A stretch of DNA of 64,000 bases. Source: Treponema sp. Lineage in GTDB: Bacteria > Spirochaetota > Spirochaetia > Treponematales > Treponemataceae. Numbering within the stretch: position 1 is the first letter of the stretch; each line of letters begins with the position of its first letter. This document shows positions 56,128 to 64,000 of the stretch, piece after piece. The notes below the pieces were generated by a model. It made no database searches, had not been told where the DNA came from, and saw only the letters and a list, made by a program, of their open reading frames with translations. The stretch lies in assembly GCA_016290995.1 (NCBI GenBank), contig JAEEVR010000012.1, positions 1 to 64,000 on the forward strand, read 5' to 3'. Both the position numbers and the translations under genes were made by a program.

Positions 56128-58551
56128 CTAGAGGCGCTGCCATTCGAAGGCTTTGGCGTCTTTTCCCATTACGGCTACGATTTTGTCTCCGTCCTTTAAG
56201 TCGGCGACAGGAACCGTGGCGCTGTCGTAGCGCTTTCCGTTCACTTCGATGTATTCAATTCCCTTGCAAACGTGGCTTGGGTTCTTTACCTCGATTTCAA
56301 GGTTCATTCCGCGCCAGCGGCGCTCAACCTTAAAGCCGTCCCACTTTGACGGAACGCAGGGGTCGATCAAGAGGCTGTCGTACTGGGGCCTGATTCCCAA
56401 AATGTATTGGGTGATCGAGTAATAGTTCCAAGTGGCGGCTCCGCTCAGCCAAGAAACGCGAGTGTTTCCGGCGCGGGGCGAGAATGTCGAGTAGGTTGTT
56501 TGGCCAACGACGTAGGGCTCGCTTTGGCGGATCTCGGCCTTGTTGTTGTAGGCCGGCGGAATCGAGGCCTTGCTGTATTCAAAGGCCTGGTCGCCGTTGC
56601 CCATCAAGGTTTCGGCGATTACGCCCCAGCCTTGCGTGTGGTTGAAGATTCCGGCGTTTTCTTTGATTCCCGCGTTGTAAACTACCGAGCTCATGATTGT
56701 GCGGGACGCCTTTACAAATGGCGGAGCGCAAAGCATAAGGCCGTAAGGAGTGGCAAGCTTTTCCTTTACTGTCTTCATGCATTCGCGGGCCTGGTCGGCT
56801 GTGGCCGCTTGGCTCATTACCGCCCAAACCTGGGTGTTAAAGTAAACCTGGCCTTCGTCCATAGTGTGGGTGCCGTAAACCGTTCCGTCTTCGGCGACGG
56901 CCCAGATGAACCATTTTCCGTCCCAGCATTTTTTCTGAATGTTCTTGTCCAAAGTTTCGCGCTCTTTGAGGGCCCAGTCGCTTTCGGCGTTCTTTCCAAG
57001 GCGGCGGGCGATGTCGGCGTAAGTGGTAAGGCCAAGGCGCAATTGGAAGGCGACAAACAAGGATTCGCCCTTGTAGCCCAGCTTAAGGCAGTCGTTCCAG
57101 TCGGCGAGCAAGCCGCAGGGAAGGCCGTCGGCTCCCATTCGCTCAAGGTTGAACAAGAGAGCCTGCTTTAAGTGCTCGAATACCGTCGCCTCGCCGCCGT
57201 CGGCGTAAGGAACGACCTTGTTGTAAAAGCCAAAGTCTCCGCTTTCGGCAACGTAGCAGGGAATCGAGTTGAAGAACCACTGGCAGTCGTCGCTGCGGAA
57301 TTCTTCCGGAGCGGGAGTCTTTTCGTGGCCGGCGTTAAAGTCTTTGGAAATGACGGGAACCGCGCCGCCGTTTTTGCACTGGCCGCTAATCATTCGGACA
57401 AGGCGCGCTTCCGCCTCGTCTGTGATAGCCGCGGCGACGCCCAAAATGTCCTGGACGCTGTCGCGGTAGCCCAAACCGTCGCGCTCTCCGTTGTATACCA
57501 AGCTGGCGGCGCGGCTCCAGGCGAACGTTATAAGGCAGTTGTAAAGGCCCCAAACGTTTACTGTGTGGTTAATGTCCTCGTCGGGAGTCATGGCCTTAAA
57601 GCTTCCCAACTTGGCGTGCCAATTCTTTTTAAGCTTGTCCAACTCTTCGTCGGCGCGCTTTACGCTTCCAAACTCGGCGGTGATTTTCTTTCCGGTCGTC
57701 CAAGCGTCTCCGATTCCAAAGAGAACCAAAATTTCCTTTGTCTCTCCGGGAGCCAATTCAACGTCGCTCTGGAACGAGGCGCAGAAGTTGTCGCCGTAAG
57801 CCTTTGAGCCAAAGCATTTTCCGGCGATTACCGCAGCCGGCTCCTTGTAGCTTCCGTAAGTTCCCAAGAAGGCTTCGCGGCTTGTGTCAAAGCCCGAGAC
57901 TTTTCCCTGGGCAAGCGACATCCAGCAAAGCTGGGCCTGGCCTCCGAATTCGTCGTCGGGGAACTGCTTGAACAAGTTGTCGTGGATGGCAAAGCGCAAA
58001 AGGTTGTCTTTTTGCTCTCCCTTGCAAATAAAGAGGGAGTACTGCAAGTTCACTTGGTCTTGCGTCGTGTTCCACTGGTTTGAAGGCTCGCAGTAGGTAA
58101 AGGCCGAGATTTTTCTGGCCTTTGAGGAGTTGTTTGTAAGCTTGAGGCGCCAGTATTCAAAAGTCTGTCCAAGGGGAACGTAATAAAGGGCCTCGGACTT
58201 GATTTCCGAGTACTCAGACGTGATTTTTGTATAGGCCGTTCCGTGGCGGCATTCGCTTTTGTACTGGTCCAAGGGTTTTCCGCAGGGCTGCCAGCTGGCC
58301 GACCAATAGTCGCCGCTTTCCTGGTCGCGGAGGTAAAAATATCGTCCGGGGGCGTCCATCGGAACCGAGTTAAAGCGGAGGCGCATAAAGCGGCCCTGGG
58401 CTCCTGACTTGTAAAAGCCGTAGCCGCCGGCATTGTTGGTGATTACCGCTCCGTATTCGGTGGAGCCAAGGTAGTTGCTCCAAGATGTAGGCGTGTCGGG
58501 CCTGGTGATTACATATTCTTTTTGCTCGTCGTCAAAAAAACCGTATGTCAT
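56128..58551 (-). CDS. cellobiose phosphorylase (GH94)
   Basis: 807 residues, the family length. GH94 features: N-terminal YGFFDDEQKEYVITRPDTPTSWSNYLG, WSASWQPCGKPLDQYKSECRHG, catalytic Asp region GYRDSVQDILGV, GGAVPVI, MGADGLPCGLLADWNDCLK, and late FNHTQGWGVIAETLMGNG and SPRAGNTRVSWLSGAATW. It splits cellobiose with phosphate to glucose-1-phosphate and glucose in the cytoplasm, saving ATP. No signal peptide. AGGAG precedes the ATG. Cellodextrin or chitobiose phosphorylase is a less likely alternative. Confidence 0.94.
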   Translation of the reverse strand: MTYGFFDDEQKEYVITRPDTPTSWSNYLGSTEYGAVITNNAGGYGFYKSGAQGRFMRLRFNSVPMDAPGRYFYLRDQESGDYWSASWQPCGKPLDQYKSECRHGTAYTKITSEYSEIKSEALYYVPLGQTFEYWRLKLTNNSSKARKISAFTYCEPSNQWNTTQDQVNLQYSLFICKGEQKDNLLRFAIHDNLFKQFPDDEFGGQAQLCWMSLAQGKVSGFDTSREAFLGTYGSYKEPAAVIAGKCFGSKAYGDNFCASFQSDVELAPGETKEILVLFGIGDAWTTGKKITAEFGSVKRADEELDKLKKNWHAKLGSFKAMTPDEDINHTVNVWGLYNCLITFAWSRAASLVYNGERDGLGYRDSVQDILGVAAAITDEAEARLVRMISGQCKNGGAVPVISKDFNAGHEKTPAPEEFRSDDCQWFFNSIPCYVAESGDFGFYNKVVPYADGGEATVFEHLKQALLFNLERMGADGLPCGLLADWNDCLKLGYKGESLFVAFQLRLGLTTYADIARRLGKNAESDWALKERETLDKNIQKKCWDGKWFIWAVAEDGTVYGTHTMDEGQVYFNTQVWAVMSQAATADQARECMKTVKEKLATPYGLMLCAPPFVKASRTIMSSVVYNAGIKENAGIFNHTQGWGVIAETLMGNGDQAFEYSKASIPPAYNNKAEIRQSEPYVVGQTTYSTFSPRAGNTRVSWLSGAATWNYYSITQYILGIRPQYDSLLIDPCVPSKWDGFKVERRWRGMNLEIEVKNPSHVCKGIEYIEVNGKRYDSATVPVADLKDGDKIVAVMGKDAKAFEWQRL

Positions 58552-58665
58552 AGTTTCTCCTGTTAAAACGAATAAGCAGAGTTTACTATAAAGGTAAAAG
58601 AAATTCTAGTCCGCCTGATCTTTCATTTTAGTTAATCTTTTCTTCTATATTCCGATAATTGAAGT

Positions 58666-59772
58666 ATGGAAATAATAAGTTATGTGGGCGGTTCGGCCGC
58701 TGTCAGGCGGGGAGGATTAAGCCGAGGGCTTGGCCTTCCTAGAATCGCTCTTCCCAAAATAAAGTTTAAGCCCTTTTATCCTCTGTTAACGCTTAAAAAA
58801 ATCGGGTCGTACTTGTGGACCCTTCCTTTGCTCGCCGCGCTTGCCTTGCTTCCTTTGGGAGCCAACAAGGCCTACGAATACTTGCAAAACCGCTCAAATC
58901 CGCTTTCGCTCAAGAATGAAGCGATTGACGAAATGAAATTCATCAACGAAGCGATGTCAAAATTCGCCTTGAGTTCCGGGGCCGCCATTGACGACGACGG
59001 AAACGTTGCCGGCGCTTCTTCCGCTCCGCTTTTCCAGGACAAAGTCACTTACCAAACATACAAGGTAAAGGCCGGCGAAACTATCGGCGGAATCACAATC
59101 AAATTTGGCCTTAAAAACATTTCGACAATCATCGCGGTGAACGGAATCGAAAACGTCCGCCAGGTTTATTCCGGACAAAAGCTTATAATTCCTTCTTGCG
59201 ACGGACTAAAGTACAAGGTCAAGGCTGGAAACACAATCCAGGGAATCTCGGCCAAGTACGGCGCCGCCGTTGAAGACATTCTTGACGCCAACGATTTGGA
59301 CACGATGACATTGACTGTCGGCCAGGAATTGTTCATTCCGGGCGCCAAGTTGGACAGAGACGCTTTGCGCCGCGCGATGGGCGAAACTTGGGCCGTTCCC
59401 CTAAAGATAAAGTGGCGCCTTACTTCAAAGTGCGGCTGGCGCGGCGACCCCTTTACCGGAGTCAAGCAGTACCATCCCGGCTTGGACATGGCTTGCCCGA
59501 CAGGCACTCCGATTTTCGCGGCGCTTGGCGGAAAAGTTTTGCAGGCAAGCTTTTCGCGCATTTACGGAAACTACATCATCATTGACCATGGAAACGGCTA
59601 CCAAACTTTGTACGGCCATATGTCAAAGAAAATCAGTTCCACCGGCGACTACGTTCAGCAAGGACAAAAAATCGGCCTTGTCGGATCGACAGGATATTCA
59701 ACAGGCCCGCACTTGCATTGGACTGTTTACAAAAACGGCAAGGTCGTTGACCCGCTTACGCTAATTAGATAG
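58666..59772 (+). CDS. membrane-anchored M23 metallopeptidase with two LysM domains
   Basis: 368 residues. A basic N-terminus leads to one membrane helix (LWTLPLLAALALLPLGA, about 47-66). Two LysM units follow (YKVKAGETIGGITIKFGL and YKVKAGNTIQGISAKYGA). The M23 domain has zinc ligands in YHPGLDMACPTGTPI and GPHLHWTVYKNG, with YGHMSKK between. It cuts or binds peptidoglycan during growth or division. GATAAT ends six bases before the ATG with no SD, so it may be another leaderless start, though its -35 is weak (GTTAAT, spacer 17). It leads a three-gene unit. Confidence 0.93.
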   Translation: MEIISYVGGSAAVRRGGLSRGLGLPRIALPKIKFKPFYPLLTLKKIGSYLWTLPLLAALALLPLGANKAYEYLQNRSNPLSLKNEAIDEMKFINEAMSKFALSSGAAIDDDGNVAGASSAPLFQDKVTYQTYKVKAGETIGGITIKFGLKNISTIIAVNGIENVRQVYSGQKLIIPSCDGLKYKVKAGNTIQGISAKYGAAVEDILDANDLDTMTLTVGQELFIPGAKLDRDALRRAMGETWAVPLKIKWRLTSKCGWRGDPFTGVKQYHPGLDMACPTGTPIFAALGGKVLQASFSRIYGNYIIIDHGNGYQTLYGHMSKKISSTGDYVQQGQKIGLVGSTGYSTGPHLHWTVYKNGKVVDPLTLIR

Positions 59773-59782
59773 GAGTTAATAA

Positions 59783-60046
59783 ATGGAATTTCCAAAAATG
59801 ACCGCTGTGTGTGTTTGCGGCGGATGCGGCCGAACAATCGAAAAGGATTATGTTTTTTGCCCTTGGTGCGGAAGAAGCCGAGTGACTGACGAAGACTGCG
59901 AAGAGGCGATTGACTCCGCCTTTGAATGCATTGAAGAAAAGCAGTTTGAAAAATATTTCCAGCGCCTTGAAAAGATGGAAGAAAAGCTTAACGTTTTGGA
60001 AACAGATTTAAACGCTCTTGCTTTGAGCGCGGAGATGCATAAATGA
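59783..60046 (+). CDS. small zinc-ribbon and coiled-coil protein
   Basis: 87 residues. CVCGGCGRTI and FCPWCGRSR give a four-cysteine zinc ribbon; the remaining 50 residues are a charged helix (AFECIEEKQFEKYFQRLEKMEEKLNVLE). No family name is certain. TAGGAG precedes the ATG, ten bases after the M23 gene, and its stop overlaps the start of the next gene (ATGA). A regulatory or adaptor role for its envelope neighbours is inference only. Confidence 0.8.
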   Translation: MEFPKMTAVCVCGGCGRTIEKDYVFCPWCGRSRVTDEDCEEAIDSAFECIEEKQFEKYFQRLEKMEEKLNVLETDLNALALSAEMHK

Positions 60047-62175
60047 AATCTTTTTGTCGAATTAGAAATTTATTGTTGGCTCTTTTGGCGGCTCTTGCGT
60101 TTTGTTTCTCGGCCGCGGCGGAGATAACTTTTTCTTCTCCCAACTTGAGCGAAGATAACGAGCTTTTGTTTGGTTTGACTCATAAAATTTCCGGTTCGAC
60201 AGAATATACAACCGTATTTAAAAGCAAAATCGTAAACGGCAAGGCCGAAGCCTTTCCGCAAGCGGTGACTTGCTTTCCCGAGCGCCTTTCGGTTTACCAA
60301 GGAGCGAACAGGCTTTTGGTAAGGAACCGTTACGGCCGCGCTTATTATGACTTTTCGCAAAAAAAATTGCAGTGGCTTAGCCAAGTTTCTTCGATTCCAG
60401 AAGACGCTTCCGCTCCTTTGCCGGCCGAAATCAGCGCGACCGGCAAATGGTATTGCGCGATTGAAAGAAAAGACGTGTTTAAGGGCCGCCTTGTTGTCGT
60501 TGACACAACGACTTCAAAGAAAATCATTTTAAACGAAGACGCTCCTTTTAGCTACACAAGCGTTCCTGTAAAATGGTCGCCCGACGGAAAGAATTTTCTT
60601 TATGAAAAAAACGGGATGATTTATTTTTGCAATCCCGAAATGCTTTTTAAGAATCTTTTGATTCAAGAAGAATTTAGAAAGCTTGGCGGCGGAACCATTC
60701 AGAACGTTGTTTGGAGCGACACGGGCTTTATCACATACCTTTCAAAAGATTTGATTTTTCAAATCGACATAAAGGAACTCTATACGCTCGGCCTTTACAG
60801 CGACTTTATCCAAGTTGGAAAAATCATCGGCCGCCTTCCGCAAAAATTTGACGGAAGCTCCGACCGTTTTTGGGTCAACAAGAACGCAACGGAATTTGTC
60901 GTAATCAAGGGAGACGAAGTCGTCTCTTACTATAAAAGACAGCCGCGCGAAGAAGCCGGCGCTTTTGTCCAAATTTTGTACTCTTGCTCTTTTGCCGAAA
61001 GCGACATGGCTGTTTTGGGCTTTAACGTGTATTGGACTGATTGGGGCGAGGCGACGCTTTGCGCAAGACTTGCGCGCCGCGGAAACGGAAGCCAATGCGC
61101 TGCGATTTACACAATAAACTCAAACGGAAAGATGTCGCGCCGCATTTTTGTCAAGGACACTCACAACGGAATTTGCGTTAGTCCGGACGGAATGTTCCTT
61201 GCCATCACCAGCGGCGAAAACACATACATTTATTCCGTAAAGAATTTTGAATTGTACTATCAGATAAAGAACCAAAAGATTCACACTATGGTTTGGCGCG
61301 ACAACGGCAACTTGATTCTTGGCGGCGCGCGAAACGTTTCAAAGTTTTCGCTTGCCGATTGCTCAACTGAAAATTTGTTCGCCTCCAGCGCCCAAAAGGC
61401 TTGGTGGAACGACGCGGGCGACATTGTTTTGGACAACGGCGTTGACAAAGAAAAATTCATCGTCAACAAAAACGATTCGACTTGGAGCAGAAAAGACGTT
61501 CCGGCAAAAAAGGCTGTCGCGCAAAACGAAAGCTATCGCGTATTCTGCGGAACCACAAAGAACGCGCTTTACTCAAACGCTCTTTATGTAAGGACTCTTT
61601 CGGGCGACATCACAACCCGCGCCCTTGTCGCTCAAAGCGCCCGCGTCAACAACGGCAACAGGCAAGTGGCCTTGGTCTTTGACGCGGACGAAAATCCGGA
61701 CGGCTTGGACGTTGTGCTGGCTTTGTGCCACAGTTACGGCTTAAAATGCAACTTTTTCTTTAACGGAGAATTTGTCCGCCGTTATCCTAAAGAGACTCGC
61801 GAAATCGCAAGCAGCGGTCATGAGTGCGCGGCGATTTTCTTTAACAACATTGATTTGACAAACAAGTTTGTTTACGACGACAATAAATTCGTTTCAAAAG
61901 GCTTGGCGCGCTTGGAGGACTTGTTCTACCAATGCTCAGGCCACGAGCTTAGCCTTTACTGGCACGCTCCCAACCACAAGGCGGACGAAAAGATTCGCTC
62001 CGAGGGAGCGGCGGCCGGCTACCAATACGTTGATTTTAAGGATCCAAGAATCATCGAAATAAAGGCGGGAAAAGCAGGACTTTCCGGCCCGCGCCTTTAC
62101 GAAAAGTTCGACTTGCTGGTGAACGAAATCTTCGCCACTGGCGCCGACATTGTCACCCTTAATCGCTTGCGCTAA
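60043..62175 (+). CDS. exported beta-propeller protein with degenerate polysaccharide-deacetylase domain
   Basis: 710 residues. Signal peptide (LLLALLAALAFCFSAAAE). Residues 60-480 form WD/TolB-like strands (VKWSPDGKNFLYEKNG, CVSPDGMFLAITSGENTYIYS). The last 190 residues resemble the NodB fold: QVALVFDADENPDGLDVVLALCHSYGLKCNFFFNGEFVRRYP then EIASSGHECAAIF. The catalytic Asp of motif 1 is kept as FDAD, but the metal-binding HxxxH of motif 2 is absent (FFNNIDL), so deacetylation is doubtful. It is translationally coupled to the zinc-ribbon gene and downstream of the M23 gene. Confidence 0.8.
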   Translation: MKSFCRIRNLLLALLAALAFCFSAAAEITFSSPNLSEDNELLFGLTHKISGSTEYTTVFKSKIVNGKAEAFPQAVTCFPERLSVYQGANRLLVRNRYGRAYYDFSQKKLQWLSQVSSIPEDASAPLPAEISATGKWYCAIERKDVFKGRLVVVDTTTSKKIILNEDAPFSYTSVPVKWSPDGKNFLYEKNGMIYFCNPEMLFKNLLIQEEFRKLGGGTIQNVVWSDTGFITYLSKDLIFQIDIKELYTLGLYSDFIQVGKIIGRLPQKFDGSSDRFWVNKNATEFVVIKGDEVVSYYKRQPREEAGAFVQILYSCSFAESDMAVLGFNVYWTDWGEATLCARLARRGNGSQCAAIYTINSNGKMSRRIFVKDTHNGICVSPDGMFLAITSGENTYIYSVKNFELYYQIKNQKIHTMVWRDNGNLILGGARNVSKFSLADCSTENLFASSAQKAWWNDAGDIVLDNGVDKEKFIVNKNDSTWSRKDVPAKKAVAQNESYRVFCGTTKNALYSNALYVRTLSGDITTRALVAQSARVNNGNRQVALVFDADENPDGLDVVLALCHSYGLKCNFFFNGEFVRRYPKETREIASSGHECAAIFFNNIDLTNKFVYDDNKFVSKGLARLEDLFYQCSGHELSLYWHAPNHKADEKIRSEGAAAGYQYVDFKDPRIIEIKAGKAGLSGPRLYEKFDLLVNEIFATGADIVTLNRLR

Positions 62176-62187
62176 ATTTTGCCGCGA

Positions 62188-63291
62188 CTAAATCCGCGCC
62201 GATCGTTCTTGCAAGAGCGCGTCGGCGATGACAAGCGCGGCCATCGCTTCTACGACAGGAACAATGCGCGGACACAAGCAAACGTCGTGCCTGCCTTGAA
62301 TTTTTAGGCTTGTTTGGGCCAACTTTCCGTTTTTATTTTTTATCGTTTCTTGCTCTACAAAAATACTGGGCACGGGCTTGATTGCAAGCCTAAAAATTAT
62401 CGTGTCGCCGTTTGAGATTCCTCCCAAGACGCCGCCTGCGTTATTGGTCGAAAAGGCAGCCTTGCCGCCTTTCACTTTCATAACGTCGTTGTTCTCTGAG
62501 CCTGTCATGTCGCAGGCGGCAAAGCCCGCGCCAAATTCTATGCCTTTGACCGCTCCGATGCTGAGCATGGCGGCGGCAAGGGTGGCGTCCAATTTTTCAA
62601 AAACCGGTTCGCCGAGTCCTGCGGGAACTCCCTTTATTTGACATTCGACAACGCCGCCAGCCGAGTCTCCTGCTGCCCTAAGCTCTTCGATTTTTTTCTG
62701 CATGGCGCGGGCGGCGTTAAGGTCTGCCGCGCGCAAAGGATTTTGCTCGATTGCCTTAAGGTCGATTTTTTGGCAAGAGATTCCCGCGGCGCGCAAAGTG
62801 TAGGCGGTTACGCTGAACTTTTTGCCGAGCGTCTGCTCCAAAAATTGCTGGGCGATCGCCCCGGCCGCGACTCTGGCGCAAGTTTCCCTTCCGCTGGCGC
62901 GTCCGCCGCCCCTGTAGTCGCGGAAGCCGTACTTTTCAAAGTAAGTGTAGTCCGCGTGTCCCGGGCGGAAAGTGTCCTTTAAGTTTGAGTAGTCGCTTGA
63001 ATGCTGCGACGTGTTTCTTATTTCTATCGCGATCGGAGTTCCTTGCGCTTTTCCTTCAAAGACGCCGCTAAGGATTTCCGCTTTGTCGGCTTCGCTTCGC
63101 GCGGTGACGGCCGCGTTGAATTTTCCGCCGGCTTTTGCTCCGGGGCGGCGGCGGTCAAGGCGCTCTTGGATTTTGGCCAAGTCGATTTTTGTTCCTGCCG
63201 GAACTCCGTCCACTACCACGCCAAGCGCTGTTCCATGGCTTTCGCCAAAAGTCGTGGCCTTAAAAATTTTTCCGAATGTCGATCCGCTCAT
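62188..63291 (-). CDS. aroC: chorismate synthase
   Basis: 367 residues. GESHGTALGVVVDGVPAG, RRRPG, RPGHADYTYFEKYGFRDYRGGGRASGRET, GDSAGGVVECQ, NNAGGVLGGISNG and GRHDVCLCPRIVPVVEAMA are all family signatures, including both FMN-region histidines. It converts EPSP, the product of AroA encoded at 49.1 kb, to chorismate. The start overlaps the stop of the upstream barrel-like gene (ATGA). Confidence 0.97.
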   Translation of the reverse strand: MSGSTFGKIFKATTFGESHGTALGVVVDGVPAGTKIDLAKIQERLDRRRPGAKAGGKFNAAVTARSEADKAEILSGVFEGKAQGTPIAIEIRNTSQHSSDYSNLKDTFRPGHADYTYFEKYGFRDYRGGGRASGRETCARVAAGAIAQQFLEQTLGKKFSVTAYTLRAAGISCQKIDLKAIEQNPLRAADLNAARAMQKKIEELRAAGDSAGGVVECQIKGVPAGLGEPVFEKLDATLAAAMLSIGAVKGIEFGAGFAACDMTGSENNDVMKVKGGKAAFSTNNAGGVLGGISNGDTIIFRLAIKPVPSIFVEQETIKNKNGKLAQTSLKIQGRHDVCLCPRIVPVVEAMAALVIADALLQERSARI

Positions 63292-64000
63292 AATTTAATT
63301 CCAAATTGCACGGTTGGGAAAATGCTGAAGCTGTCGTTTATTACCCAAGGGTCGTGGCGATATTTTATGTAGTCTCCGTAAAAATAATCTTCGTTCATTT
63401 CGTGAATGTTGAAGTTCAATTCAAGGGCTGAGTAGAATTGAATGCGCTTGGCCGGCTTTATCGAAAGCATAAAGCGGGTTGCCGGAACCATGGCGAAATG
63501 CCATTTTTCGGCATAAATGGAGTCTTCTGAATATGAATAATATGATGTGTACCTTGCAAAGCGCGCGTAGGCTTCCGCGTTCAACATGACAGGTCCGCAA
63601 AGGCAGTGCTGCGTTCCGAGGCCCAAGCTGAACGACTGGGTGGCTTTTGGATCTTTGATGACAAAGCCAAAAAGGCCTACCATATAAAGTTTTTGCAGGC
63701 CGCTAGTCATTCCCACTTCCAAATAGCCGTCGGTGTCGATGTGGGCCTCAAAATTCATGTGCGAAACGTCGGTGTTCTTTAGCTTGCCGTCTTTGATCGC
63801 GATTTTTGCGTCATGGCCCTTAAGCTTTTTGTAGCTGGCCGGGCTTCCGTCTGTTTTGGCCAAAGCTTCCTTTCCGACTTCAAAACTGTAGACGTTGCCA
63901 AGGTGGGCGCCCGCGCATTTTTTGCTTATGGTTCCAAGATAGCTTCCGTCGGAATCGTAGCGGTCTATTGTCACTCTTACCGGCGTGGGGATAAGCGAGT
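63288..64000 (-). CDS. treponemal outer-membrane-type protein, C-terminal part (runs off right edge)
   Basis: The track starts at a GTG (63974), but the frame is open to the window edge, so the true start lies beyond it. About 237 residues are visible. The C-terminal half has alternating aromatic/polar strands (YLEVGMTSGLQKLYMVGLFGFV, FSLGLGTQHCLCGPVMLNAEAYARFARYTSYYSYS, RFMLSIKPAKRIQFYSALELNFNI) ending in TVQFGIKL, as in small beta-barrels. No family is recognised. Coupled to aroC by ATGA. Confidence 0.65.
   Translation of the reverse strand, partial: SLIPTPVRVTIDRYDSDGSYLGTISKKCAGAHLGNVYSFEVGKEALAKTDGSPASYKKLKGHDAKIAIKDGKLKNTDVSHMNFEAHIDTDGYLEVGMTSGLQKLYMVGLFGFVIKDPKATQSFSLGLGTQHCLCGPVMLNAEAYARFARYTSYYSYSEDSIYAEKWHFAMVPATRFMLSIKPAKRIQFYSALELNFNIHEMNEDYFYGDYIKYRHDPWVINDSFSIFPTVQFGIKL

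Noticed and set aside
1-64000. CRISPR array, prophage, rRNA operon or integron
   Set aside because: No regularly spaced repeats, phage structural genes, rRNA sequence or attC-like sites were seen on reading.

Overview
The window looks like chromosome from a free-living or gut-type treponeme (Spirochaetes), judged only from gene content and style. It has an ordered lolA-rodZ-rimO cluster, many lipoproteins with relaxed lipoboxes, a periplasmic propeller sensor fused to a class III cyclase, Rpn/PD-(D/E)XK genes, and plant-fibre enzymes (GH43, GH5, GH94). Base composition looks balanced and codon use is fairly uniform. The exceptions are a short AT-richer patch (about 29.1-30.0 kb) and the GH5 gene (50.6-52.4 kb), which look foreign. 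Coding density is very high and I found no stretch over 300 bases without a gene. Many neighbours overlap by ATGA or by interlocking stop codons.

Layout. 0-1.4 kb: two minus-strand Rpn-type genes, each preceded by the same 120-bp element. 1.4-6.3 kb: ATP-grasp enzyme, single-domain response regulator, secreted M15 peptidase, phosphatidylserine-decarboxylase-like lipoprotein, PurO-type IMP cyclohydrolase. 6.3-11.1 kb: GH43 enzyme, then a TPP riboswitch and thiM-thiE-thiD-cytX (thiamine salvage). 11.1-12.6 kb: solitary cytosine methyltransferase and Vsr. 12.6-16.9 kb: a two-gene unit of propeller-sensor adenylate cyclase and a UrtA-like binding protein. 17-20 kb: birA-bioY-ecfA-ecfT biotin uptake operon with a palindrome over its promoter. 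20-24.5 kb: lolA, rodZ, rimO and an ArsB/NhaD-type permease. 24.5-30.5 kb: tRNA-Ala(CGC), an XRE regulator, acetolactate synthase large subunit plus MetY, NudC, a Nudix gene, an isochorismatase pseudogene and a GNAT gene. 30.5-34.8 kb: esterase and a three-gene ABC exporter divergent from a LysR regulator. 34.8-40.3 kb: SDR, purEFMN and a lipoprotein. 40.3-50.4 kb: secreted YD-like protein, AEC carrier, uvrC, LamG-FN3 protein, a giant acidic TPR protein, OhrR and aroA. 50.6-58.6 kb: GH5 cellulase, pth, cytoplasmic LRR protein, a stand-alone ANL-domain fragment and GH94 phosphorylase. 58.7-64 kb: M23/LysM peptidase, zinc-ribbon protein, propeller plus deacetylase-like protein, aroC and a partial barrel-like protein.

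The most striking pattern is transcriptional. At least fifteen genes that begin a transcription unit have a recognisable -35/-10 pair (spacer 17 or 18) whose -10 hexamer ends 6-8 bases before the start codon, with no Shine-Dalgarno sequence. These mRNAs should be leaderless or nearly so. Other first genes (response regulator, GH43, GH5) have the same promoter type further upstream plus a clear AGGAG-like site, and most operon-internal genes use an SD or an overlap. In several cases this architecture decides the start codon, and in two (birA and an XRE gene) a repressor palindrome is embedded in the leaderless promoter.

Metabolically the window combines cellulose/hemicellulose use (GH5 to cellodextrins, GH94 phosphorolysis, GH43 and an esterase for side chains), vitamin scavenging (thiamine precursors, biotin), most of the visible IMP route (PurE, F, M, N plus a PurO-type last step), parts of the shikimate pathway (AroA, AroC), and cell-envelope maintenance (LolA, RodZ, M23/LysM, M15). 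All function calls come from reading motifs. No database search was run.
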